Under the pieces are notes generated by a model, which saw only the letters and a list, made by a program, of their open reading frames with translations, was not told where the DNA came from and did no database searches. DNA of 64,000 nucleotides, taken from assembly GCF_963678975.1 (NCBI RefSeq), contig NC_089273.1, positions 33,542,973 through 33,606,972 of the forward strand, given 5' to 3'. Positions 45,301 through 57,300 of the stretch are shown here, in pieces. This DNA comes from Dysidea avara. Taxonomy: Eukaryota > Porifera > Demospongiae > Dictyoceratida > Dysideidae. The translations under genes and the position numbers were made by a program. Within the stretch, counting starts at the first letter, position 1, and every line of letters starts with the position of its first letter.

Positions 45301-48300
45301 ATGTTGACAAGAATACTCTGACCATTGACGATAACGCTACACAATTAACAATGCAATCATTACAATGTCACCATCAGTTTAAAAACTACTGTGGCTTGTG
45401 CCGACCACTGTGTGGAGGGTTTTCATCACATAGTGCTAATAATAACTTGCAAGAAAAAATTACAACGATAATTGCTGCTGTGTTGGCACTTTCTGGTGGA
45501 ATTCTATTATTTATTGTATCTATCATAAGAAGGAAGTCAATGTAAGTAGTCTTGAATGCATACAGTGCTCTGCATACATGTCTATCCTACAAAGCCATCT
45601 GGCTTCAACTAACTGAAATGTACTATAATTTTCATAATATGCCAAGCCACATAATTATTATGTTATGTTTATGATCTTTCAAGCTCCCCAAATTAAACCG
45701 GTCACCATGCAGGCTTCTTTAATGATGTGTTACTACATTTGGCCATTTTAGTGAAAAGGTTCAAAAATTTACACAATATTTTAGTGCCATTTACTACCCA
45801 GGATAGAAGCTTGCAGTGGGAGATTACTAACTAATTAGTAACCTGTGGTCTAGCTCATGATTGTTCACTATATAATTCACAAAACAAATCAACAATGTAA
45901 AGAATGAAGTAGCCTGACTGTTATACTTTCTGGACAAGACAAGGTGTCATTGGTGATGATATACTGATGTCATGGTGTGGGGCTGATACCGTAAACTCAA
46001 AAGGTAATCCCGACATTACCTTCCTTTTTCTCATGCTCTTTTGTTATCTGCTTTGCTTAAATAATTTTCTCATAATGTGCAGACAAAGTTTTCTGTGTCT
46101 TTTAGAGCCCCTCATGATCAGATTGAATGCCATTCACATTACCAAGGCTACAAATAGCGTAGAAACTATAATATATGCAATGGAGTCTCTAAGATCATAA
46201 ATATTTCCACAACATCAATAAGTGTGTATGCGTATTAAATTTTCTCCAAAGCCTGATTTTTGGTCTGCCTGCCTGCTTGCCTGACCACAGTCAAAAGGCT
46301 AGAGCCCAAACAAAGCCGTACATGTTGCTCACGACAGGTGGCAAAGCATGTGCCTTTTCTGGTTCCAACAAACGTCTGCCTCCTGCACTTTCCCATCCTT
46401 TTATCTGGTCATCTTCTTCATGCAATAAACCATACAGAGGTGTTAATTTTTAGTATCAATACTTAGAGTAGCATACTTAGATGCCACAAACTATTTGAAT
46501 CACTTGAGAGGAAGTATACCTGTGGCTTGTACTCATTTTGTTGTGTTAGTAGTTGTAGTGAATTATTCTCATTTTAGAGAAATCAGACTATACCTGTAGC
46601 TACATACACTAGTTACTTATTTTTTGCTAGGATGAAACAACCGCATTGCAATCACACCCTTAAGCAATCATAACATGTTGCCACATTCTTAAACAATCAG
46701 ATGCAATAAGGTGCAATGTTTGCTCCAGTAAACAAGATGTAGCAATGAACAGGCTCCTGTTGCTCACTCGAGATGAGCAGCGAGACCAAGATACTCACAG
46801 TCACATAACTATAAAAAATTTTAACTAGTGCAATTAACATTTTAAGAAAACATAGTAGAATTCCAGGGATAAAGTATGTATGTGACCAAATTTGGGAAAA
46901 CCATATATCTACATACATTAATAGATGGTAAGAGATGCGGTTTTAAACATTTCAATCCAGTATAGTTTTGGAAGGTCAAAAGCTACGAGTTTCAAATTCA
47001 CTGTGAATGCAGCCAACCAAAGTGTTTATCTCACTTTAATCCACTAGCTATTGATATAACCATGATGTTTGAGTACTTTTTTCATGACGGTATCTGTAAC
47101 ACAAATACGTCATCATGGGTGATAGTGAGGGTGGGCAATTGGTATATGAACAGAAAATGGCCGAGTATAGTTCATATAATGTTACCAGCCTTAATATTGG
47201 GCTCTCAAGACCACCTGTGCCACTGAAAATAAAAGTATTTTACATGGAAAACATCTGGGAAACTGTCCAAGGTTGCGTGCGTGTTCATGTCTCTAGCCTT
47301 GTGTTTCAGCTGGTCAGTGGCATTAAAAGGTGCCAGAACATTTTTGCTGGCACCTTTTACAAGAGCACAAGAACTTTCGCCACTACCACCGCTCTCCAAT
47401 CACGTACACTTCCTGTCAATATACCCACGGTGTGCGCACCGGCTTCTTGGGCCGCACGACACACTATCGTGTGTCTTGATACATCCAAGTACATGTACTA
47501 ACAAGAGTACCTAATAGCAGGGTAATGCATATATAGCAAAGAGTGTGCCATTCCCAGCACACTACACTATGTGTCAGGTACAAAGAAAAAACAAATTTTC
47601 ATGTACTGTATGTAGAGTCAACTATCAATTATCGGGCACTATGGTTTTCGAACAGCTGCCACTCACTTCATGGAAATCCAACAGCTTAGGTTATTATACT
47701 ACAAATTAGCCTACACTAAGCAGCAATTATCCTCCAATAATCAGGTAAGTAAGATTAATAGCGTGAGAGCTGCAGCTAATAGTATGCAAGGTCCGATAAA
47801 TTCCAGATTCATACAAAACCATCCATTTACGAACATTGCGTTTTACTACCAGAAAATAATGCCCACATTTATGTATAATATACTTGTGTTCATTAGCTAC
47901 CAATGACCAAAAAATGGTTTCGATATCTTTAGTAGTCTATATTTGAACGCCATTAATTTTTTTATTTAGCCATGCCCACCAGTAGATTTTATGCTTCTGC
48001 AAGAAATACTCCAGTGTTGAAGTACAGAAATCGGTAAATAAACAACTTGCATGTATGTAACTGTACTGTGAAGTTGATATCAAGAATATTTTCGTTATTG
48101 CACTGCATTTTCAGCTCCTACATGAAGGAGATGCAAAAAAGTGAAAAAATGAAGTAAGGAGAAGCAGCCTCCTGACCATCCCTATATGTTAGTCTAGGTG
48201 GCCCACCACAAATAGAATCATAAAATTTAAAGGGCGTTGCTTTATCTACCTATATGGGTGCATAAAGTAGCAAAATTTCGACAAAGCGTGCATCCTTTTG

Positions 48301-51300
48301 CACCCATATAGGGTATAAAAAGGAAAGTCCCTCATTTTTTATGATGATATTTGTAGTGGGCCACCTAGATTAACATATAGGGATGGTCAGGAGGTTACTT
48401 CTCCTTACTTCATTTTTTCACTTTTTTGCATCTCCTTCATGTAGGAGCTGAAAATGCAGTGCAACAACGAAAATATCCTTGATATCAACTTCACAGTACA
48501 GTTACATACATGCAAGGTGTTTAATTACAGGTTTCTGTACTTTAGCACTGGTGCAATTCATGCAGAAGCATAAAATCTACCATTGAGCATGACTAAATAA
48601 AAGATTAATGGCGTTCGAAAATACCGCCAAATATCGTAAGGCTCTTACTCCCTCTATGCTACAGGTATCGAAACCATTTTTTGGTCATTGGTAACTAATG
48701 AACACAGGTATATTATACATAAATTTGAAAAAATTGGGCATTGTTTTCTGGTAGTAAAACGCAATGTTCCTAAATGGATGGTTTTGTTCGAACCTGGAAT
48801 TTATCGGACCTTGCATAATATTAGCTGCAGCTCTCACGCTATTAATCTTACTTACCTGATTATTGGAGGATAATTGCTGCTTAGTGTAGGCTACGTTGTG
48901 GTATAATAACCTAGGCTGTTGGATTTCTATGAAGTGAGTTGGCAGCTGTTCGAACACCATAGTGCCCGTTAGTTGATAATTGACTCTATATAGTTTCACA
49001 GTTCCTTCTTTTTCACATTTATCCATGTTAACAGATTATGTCATTGTATTGAATACTTTTCTTTCAGGTTGAGCTTTCCGCAAATTCAAATAGTTTATAT
49101 AGCACTCTGTGGTTTTATAGTTGGTAAGCTACGTATGCATATACATATGTTACAAACTGAATGTAATACATACTTTTATAATGAACTAGAGTTTACGTCA
49201 CATTACACATTGCTGAACCTCTATGTACTCTGTCTCCATCCGATATACCCTACCAAAAATATTATGCACAACATAGTATGATAGATGTATTTTGTTTGTT
49301 TTTAGCTTGTGTGGTTCTTATTCCATTTCTTGGTGGACAGGAGATATTCTTTTGCACAGATGAATATTTAGATGTGGCAGTTAAGTATCCATCAGTGTTT
49401 TGCCAAATCTCAGGTAATTTGAATATTGATCAAGATTAATTGTTGTGAGTTGCATGGTCAAAAAACTAAAATGTGCATGCCTAATAAACAATCGAAACCA
49501 CTACTGTGAGTTATTTACATGTCTTGTAATGTTTTTGCAATCTCCACCGCAATTCATGTTTTCTTTACCATTTTTAACTCCTTTTGCAACTCATGGGCAG
49601 GTAGTAACCTGTTATTATAAATGTGCAATTTTCGTATCTAAAATAGACAACCCATCTAATGTGACGTGAGCCAGTGCTGATTCTGTCACACACACCCAGT
49701 AGCTTTTTCATCCCTGAATTTAGATTAAAGGCCATACAATGTTTTACTCTATTTCATATCACTATTAATGAATTACTACACTAAACTCTGTATTGTAATA
49801 AATTAACAGTGCAAGTAGTAACATAAATCTAGCTCTCCATTATCATTGGCATTACCAGAAAACTGTTTTTAAATTATAAAGCACAGGATCAAGACACACG
49901 GTAGTGTGTCGTGCGGCCCAAGAAGCCGGCGCGTAACACCCGTGAGTACCGTATAGCGGAAAATATTGGCGGGAGAAATTTTTGGCGAATTGATCATTGG
50001 CAGAAATTGGCGAATAATATTTTGGCGAATGTATGACATTACTTTGCCTACGCAATTTTAATCTGATTGCGTAGGCGACGAAGCTTACTACAGTTCAATG
50101 CCTCTCATTCGAATCGACGCGCTCTTATGCAAATAGCTAGCTCGAGAGCTAGCTGTAATTAAAACAGCATGCACTAGCTCGCTAAGTCACTGGGGCGCGC
50201 GTGGCAAGCGAGGCGAGGGCACTGAGCCATAGATAATATAGATAATATATTAAGGACTATATTATCTATATTATCTATGACTGAGCTGAATCGCTTGAGC
50301 TGAATTGCCCATCTGCCTGAGCTATTAGTAGTCTAAAACCATATACTGTATTCAATGGGATAGGAAGACTAACCACTCACCGCTGTAACAATATTCACCC
50401 ACTAATGAACAGCGTCTACCTCGGCGTCTACTACACTTTCAGTGTTTAGAAAATGGCGAGTAAAATTTTGGCGAATCAATGCACGATCGCCAAATTCGCC
50501 AAAATTTTCTCCCGCCAAAATTTTCCGCTATACGGTATATTGACAGGAAGAAAGAAAACGCAATTTTCGCACTTCCATAGCTCTGTGCTGCCTTGATGAA
50601 ATCGCTTCAAGCGTTCCCGAGATATGCGACTTCAAAAATTGGCTTAGTTTCTTCGTTTTTTTCTTCTTTTTCTTCCTCTTTTCGCACACTTACAAAAACT
50701 GCTATAAAACGCGAACGCCATATCCGATCGCCTTGAAATTTTGCACACAGAAGGGAGGTATAAAGGCGCATCTCTGTACCAACTTTGGCTGGAATACGAT
50801 AAACAGGCAAAGAGTTATGAGCGATTAATCACGAAAAATAACACCAATATGTTGTCACGCCTACAGGGTAAACCGCGTATGGGAAGAAGCTGAAAATCGG
50901 TGGATGAATAGGTTAACTACTGAACCTCAAACCTTTTGTGGTTTGAAAGAAATCGAGCTAAAAACCAGGAAGATACAACGAAAAAACCAACAGTGTGTAA
51001 CAATTACGCAATCGAGATTAGCTAATAAAAAACGACTGCTTGCCACACCTACCAGGTAAACCGCTTGGGGTAATGCTTTGAAAATCGCTGTACAGATGGA
51101 GTTATCATCTTATAAAGGCTCTTCAATGGTGTAGAAGAATCAGACTTAAAGCCACGGAGTTATAACACGAAATCCAACTTGGTGTAGCAAGTGCGAGATC
51201 GAGATTCTCTAATAGAGCATTCATCCTATTAATAGAGCAGTCATCCTAATAGAGCAGTCACCCGAAGAGAATTCAAGAGATCAGTTAGAAACAAGTAACC

Positions 51301-54300
51301 TGTATAGAGATCAGCTACAAACAAATCACCCTGTAGAGAGATCAGCCACAAACAATTCACCCTGTAGAGAGATCAGCTAGAAGAAATTACCTTGTAGGGA
51401 ATTCATGCAACTATAGAAAGAGATAATTCAGCTAGAAGAAATCACCTTGTAGAGTTCAGCTACAAAGAAACCACAATGTAGAGAGTTCAGCTACAAACAA
51501 ATCGCCCTGTAGAGAGATCAGCTAGAAGAAGTTACCCTGTAGAGAGTTCAGCTACAAAGAAACCATCATGTAGAGAGTTCAGCTGCAAACAAATCACCTG
51601 TAGAGAGTTCAGCTACAAACAAATCTCCCTGTAGAGAAATCAGCTAGGAGAAGTTTCCTTGTAGAGAGTTCAGTTACAAAGAAACCACCATGTAGAGAAT
51701 TCGTTTACAAACTAGTGACCCTGTAGAGACATCAGCTAGAAGAAGTTACCTTGTAAAGAGTTCAGCTACATAGAAACCATTCTGTGAAGAGCTCAGCTAC
51801 AAACAAATCACCTGTACAGAATTCAGCTACAAACAAATCACCCTGTAGAATGATCAGCTAGAAGAAGTTACCTTGTTGATAGTTCAGCTACAAACAAATC
51901 ACCCTGTAGAGAGATCAGCTAGAAGAAGTTACCTTGTAAAGAGTTCAGCTACAAAGAAACCATTCTATAAAGAGCTCAGCTGCAAAAAAATCACCTTTAC
52001 AGAATTCAGCTACAAACAAATCACCCTGTAGAATGATCAGCTAGAAGAAGTAACCTTGTAGAGAGTTCAGCTACAAAGAAACCACCATGTAGGGAGTTCA
52101 GCTAGAAGAAGTTACCTTGTAGAGAGTTCAGCTACAAAGAAACCATCATGTGGAGAGTTCAGCTGCAAACAAATCTCCCTGCAGAGAGTTTAGTTAGAAG
52201 AAGTTACCTTGTAGAGAGTTCAGCTACAAAGAAACCATTCTGTAAAGAGCTCAGCTGCAAACAAATCACCGGTACAGAATTCAGCTACAAACAAATCACC
52301 CTGTAGAGAGATCAGCTATATAGAAGAAGTTACCTTGTAGAGAGTTCAGATACAAATTTAAAGAAACCATCATGTGGAGAGTTCAGCTGCAAACAAATCA
52401 CCTGTAGAGAGTTCAGCTACAAAGAAACCACCATGTAGGGAGTTCAGCTAGAAGAAGTTACCTTGTAGAGAGTTCAGCTACAAAGAAACCATCATGAAGA
52501 GAGTTCAGCTACAAACAAATCACCCTGTAGAGAGATCAGCTAGAAGAAGTCACCTTGTAGAGAGTTCAGCTACAAAGAAACCACCATATAGAGAGTTCAG
52601 ATGCAAACAAATCACCTTGTAGAAAAATCAGCTACAAACAAATCACCCTGTGGAAAGATCAGCTAGAAGAGGTAACCTTGTAGAGAGTTCAGCTACAAAG
52701 AAACCACCATGTAGGGAGTTCAGCTAGAAGAAGTTACCTTGTAGAGAGTTCAGCTACAAAGAAACCATCATGAAGAGAGTTCAGCTGCAAACAAATCTCC
52801 CTGTAGAGTTCAGTTAGAAGAAGTTACCTTGTAGAGAGTTCCGCTACAAAGAAACCATTCTGTAAAGAGCTCAGCTGCAAACAAATCACCTGTACAGAAT
52901 TCAGCTACAAACAAATCACCCTGTAGAAAGATCAGCTAGAAGAAGTTGCCTTGAAGAGTGTTCAGTTACACAGAAACCACCATGGACAGTTCTGTAATAA
53001 ATATATGTATTATATATATAATTTGTACATTTACTGATTAATTCAGAAATATTTAAGGTACATCTGCTTCATCTTTTCTTTTTCCTGTGGTAAAGAAAAA
53101 AAGATAGGTTAAAAAAGTCCCAAAGCAGGCCATAGGCCGGCTTTGGGGTATACAAATACAAAAAGAAGTGAAATCTAATCCAAAACAGCCAAGCTGTAAA
53201 AAAAGTGTGCGGCCCTCAAAAAGGCTATGGTGAAAAAAGATGTGAAATCCAAGGTGGCGGCCAAGAAATGGCTGTGATGGTAGGTTAATGGTAAAAATTT
53301 TAATAATGACAATTCAGGTGAATTTTGTGCCAATTGACCAAGCGGCACCAAAATTCACCTGAATTGTTGTTATTAAAATTTTTACCATTAACCTACCATC
53401 ACAGCCATTTCTTGACCGCCACCTTGGATTTCACATCTTTTTTCACTATAGCCTTTTTGAGGGCCGCACACTTTTTTTACAGCTTGGCTGTTTTGGATTA
53501 GATTGTCTATAGTGCTTATTATTTACGACATCTATTATAAAAGGTTGGACTAGGAAAAACTGTGCTGCCCTGTGAACTTTTGAAGTTAATTAATACTCTT
53601 TCATTTGGTTAATTTAGGCCTTTAATGGTATAGGAGCATTGATAAATGCGGTTAAGAGATGTCATGAAGTGAAAATGTGTTTATACAAGGAAAGGGAAAG
53701 GAGGCCACTGTCACACTCAACTCCACCAGGAGGCAGATTCCAGTTACTCACTACAATTTTATTAGTATGTGTTGGGTTGACACAAAATTAAAAATGGTCC
53801 TGTGCATTGATCCATTATATGAAAGGTGGCAATGACAGTGAATCATCTCGTAGAGTATGTAACCATTTCCCCTATTGAGTAGTTAATGCATCATTCCACT
53901 CTTTCTACAGTAGTACAAGACACAACATTATAAATTATGACTCCGCTAACACTTCGGATCTTGGAAAATGATATAGTGTTCCCCCTACACAAGCAATAGG
54001 GAAAAGTGGTCTCAGCGAGACCATGGACACAAGACTATCAAACATGTGTTAAGTGAATACAAACTAACTTCAACCAAGAAAAAGAGCATGATGCACAAAG
54101 ATGCATGCACGTACAATTACAAAATAGACAAAAGATCTTACTTATTGCACACACAAGACTGTACATTGATTACTAATTAATAATTAGGTTATAGCCCAGC
54201 CAGGTTGTGCTTGAATTGGTCGATCTCTGTTCATGTTCTGAGATAAGGAATTCAAATTTTGGTTGCCAGGGGGGAAAAACTTCTTTTATGTGGTCCTCTA

Positions 54301-57300
54301 CATAAGTCCAGTAACATACACAAAAGGTATACAGCCTTGCCTGGCAGGCCATTATTTGGAGTAGCACATGTACAGTTTCCAGCTGGTGATGCAGTTTTTC
54401 CATGGTGGGGTAATCAAGAGTACAGTTTCCAGGATTTTTCAAAGGTGGTTTCCAGATCTGGTCCTAAGTGCTAAACTGTATTTCTCACATCTGCTTTCTA
54501 TAGCACTCAAGATGCATTGCACCTTCAGACTCAGTGATCTACCAAAACTCCATTTCCACATGGACAGAGGTGCCAATTTACAGCCATCTCTCAGAAGTAA
54601 CTGGGAATAACATTTGATAATAAACTGGATTGGTCAACTCATGTACGTAGCTACTATTTGTAAGAAGACGTCTTTTTATTTAATTTGGATTAACTACCAC
54701 AGGAAAACTTTACCAACTGAAGTCATCAAGATGTGTTATCTTGCCTGATTTATGGTTTACTGGTTTGGAGTCCTTTGCTATTTCAGTAAAACATTCATCA
54801 CTTACAACGTTTACATAATTTGGGTGTGTGTATCACTGCTTTATTGTGGAAATTTGACCATGTGTCAGAACATCGTGCCAACTTTATTGACTGACAGTTT
54901 CATCTTTAATTAAGTACCACTGCTTGTGTCCTTTACAAAAAATTTATGTTGGTGATGGCACCTTGCTGGATCCTTCAGTAGCATTTGGAACTAATTATAA
55001 GCACCATACTAGATCCTCACAAAGATTTATTCAGCCAGCCTTCTGTAGATTGTCCTTTACTAAGAAACTGTTTAGAAATTCTGCCGCACTCTGGTGGAAT
55101 GATCTCTGCCTGATTTAGTTGCTCTGTCCTCCACTTTTTCTTCAGTGTATAATTTTATGTTGTGTAATGATTGTGTAATCTTTTTGTGTAGTGTATTTGT
55201 GTTGTGTACAAATAGTTCCTGTATCTGTGTGCTTGTGTTGTACTTATTGCTTCTGCACTTGAGTGCTTATTGAAGTTGTATGTTTGTTCTTTGTACACTC
55301 TTGTATGTAAGAATGGCTATGCTGAATATTTGAGCTAAAATAAAAATCACTCAATCAATCAATCAATCAAGAATGGAGGAGCTAGTGAAGGTCTTACGTA
55401 TGCTAGTCTGTCTGGACTAGTGAGGAGTCAGTTGCAATATTATAACTAATAACTACAGGTACTAAGAATCTTGTCTCTGTCATGAGATGCTTACTGTCAC
55501 CAATATCATCAAAGCCATATCAGCGCAGCATATAAACACACAAACTGTTGTTGCTGCCATTAAACATTAAGTTGTTGATTGTCTCTTAAAATTGTCAAGT
55601 GTTGCAAATTCCTAAATAATCTCAATAATGAGTGAAAGCGTTACCATGTGGCTCTGTGTGAGCTGGTCAAGATTTGCAATATTTACTTTCCTGCATGCAC
55701 AGCAAATAATATCAGAGACCAACCTAATTTAGTCATATTGGTTTATACTATGTGTGCAATTACATATGGATCATTTCATATGAAATCACTAGGTCATCTT
55801 TGCTGAAACTTGGGGTATTTGTAGTAACTACCTGTGGTGTTCATCACCCATACAAATTTTTGAAACATTTTGAATATTTCATGAAAAATTGGTCCATCTC
55901 AAGTTAGTAAATTAATTGTAATTTGTACTGTGTTAATGTTAATTTCACTGATTGTGGTATGTGTGATATATGGGGCTTAAATGGTATGGGTGATGTGCAC
56001 TGACTACAAACACACCAAGTCTAAGAGAGATTCTTTGTTGATTTAAGACATGGAATGACTATACAGATTACAGAGAGGAGTAAATTTGTATGTCGGATGA
56101 TAATCTTCCCTGCGTATATAAAGTACATTTAATTGTAATAACAAAATTCATTGTACTAGTAGTAGTAGAGATAGGAATGGTTAAGGAAAAACCTTATTAT
56201 CAAAATTGTTGACAAACTGCAATTCCAAAAGTTTGTAAACTGTTGGTGCAAGTGTGATAGGAAAAAATCGTTCATGCACTGACTTGCCTTGTTTTAGGTG
56301 AGTGATTTAGAATGAATATATGAAAATTATTTGTCTGTGATACCAAATCCTAGACACAGCCAAGAACAGAGTTGTAAAAAAAATCATCTGAAGTTTCCAT
56401 AAGGATAAAAAAAATTAAACTAATGCTGTTCATGTGTGTTTATTTGAGGCATCCACACAGTAAAAACAAACTAGTGAACGTCACTACTAATGGCTGCCAC
56501 AATACTCACTATTTTTGTGTAGTGACGTTCACTACTAAGTTTGTAGTGAACGTCACTACATCGACCACCAAGTAGTGACGTTCACTGCAAAAAGTAGTGA
56601 GTATTGTGGCAGAGCAATTCACTACTAATTTTTTACAGTGCACCTTTTACTTTCTTGACTGTGTGGCTTACTGTAAGTTTTGGGTGAAAAGTACATCAAT
56701 TTTTTCAGCAAATTTGTTGTTGCTATTGTGTTATTAATCTGGCCATGCTGAATTCTTCACACTCAGGTTTTTCTTACCACTGGTTGTTGATGCTTATTGG
56801 CATACTCTGGTTTCAACATTCATGTCATCTATTTATGAAAATTATGTTTCCAATATGGTCAAAGAAACATGACGACAAGGAAAAGTCAGTTGTACTTCAT
56901 GTGTTAGAGCTTTCTGGAGCAATCTTTATTAGTATTATTGCACCAGTGACATATTCAGTGCAATCAGAATACATAGTGTCTCGTTTTCCTCCAATATTCT
57001 GTGCTCCCTCAAGAATATTCTTATTTTACACACTGTGTTTGCCACTTTGCATGATATGTGGAGGTGGATCGGTTCTACTCATTATTGTTCTTTGGACATT
57101 AGTCAAGGTTAGTATAATATACTATTTATATTCCTTTGTGTAATTTCCTTTGCATTTTAATATAAGATTTTCTTGTGAATTGACTAGTTTTAGAACTATA
57201 ATCTGTAAGCCTTCTTACAAGAACCTATAGGGATTGCATTCACAGTGTAATATGGCGATGGTGAATGATTAATATATATGTAATATTATTATTGTATTTC

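Larger units (their letters stand above)
49887..53501. mobile_element. 3.6 kb composite insertion in intron 4 of receptor B
   Basis: Copy A runs AAGCACAG|AATTGTCTATAG without it. The block contains, in order, a GTGTGTCGTGCGGCCC repeat head, a TA-flanked MITE (49,949-50,535), unassigned sequence (50,540-51,190), TCTAATAGAG motifs (about 51,195-51,260), a 1.7 kb satellite (51,285-52,985), a short unique part and a terminal foldback (53,172-53,504). No gene is supported. Confidence 0.85.

Noticed and set aside
45555-45915. Transposon insertion after exon 2 of receptor B
   Set aside because: Copy A lacks about 360 bp here, but no inverted ends or clean target duplication are visible. A deletion in copy A between short repeats is equally likely.
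47670-49026. Two similar 78-113-aa frames as real genes
   Set aside because: They are mirror images created by the arms of one foldback element, so similarity does not demonstrate coding constraint. Described as part of the element instead.
51285-52985. CRISPR array
   Set aside because: The ~30-bp units run head to tail without unique spacers and vary like satellite monomers; the context is animal DNA.
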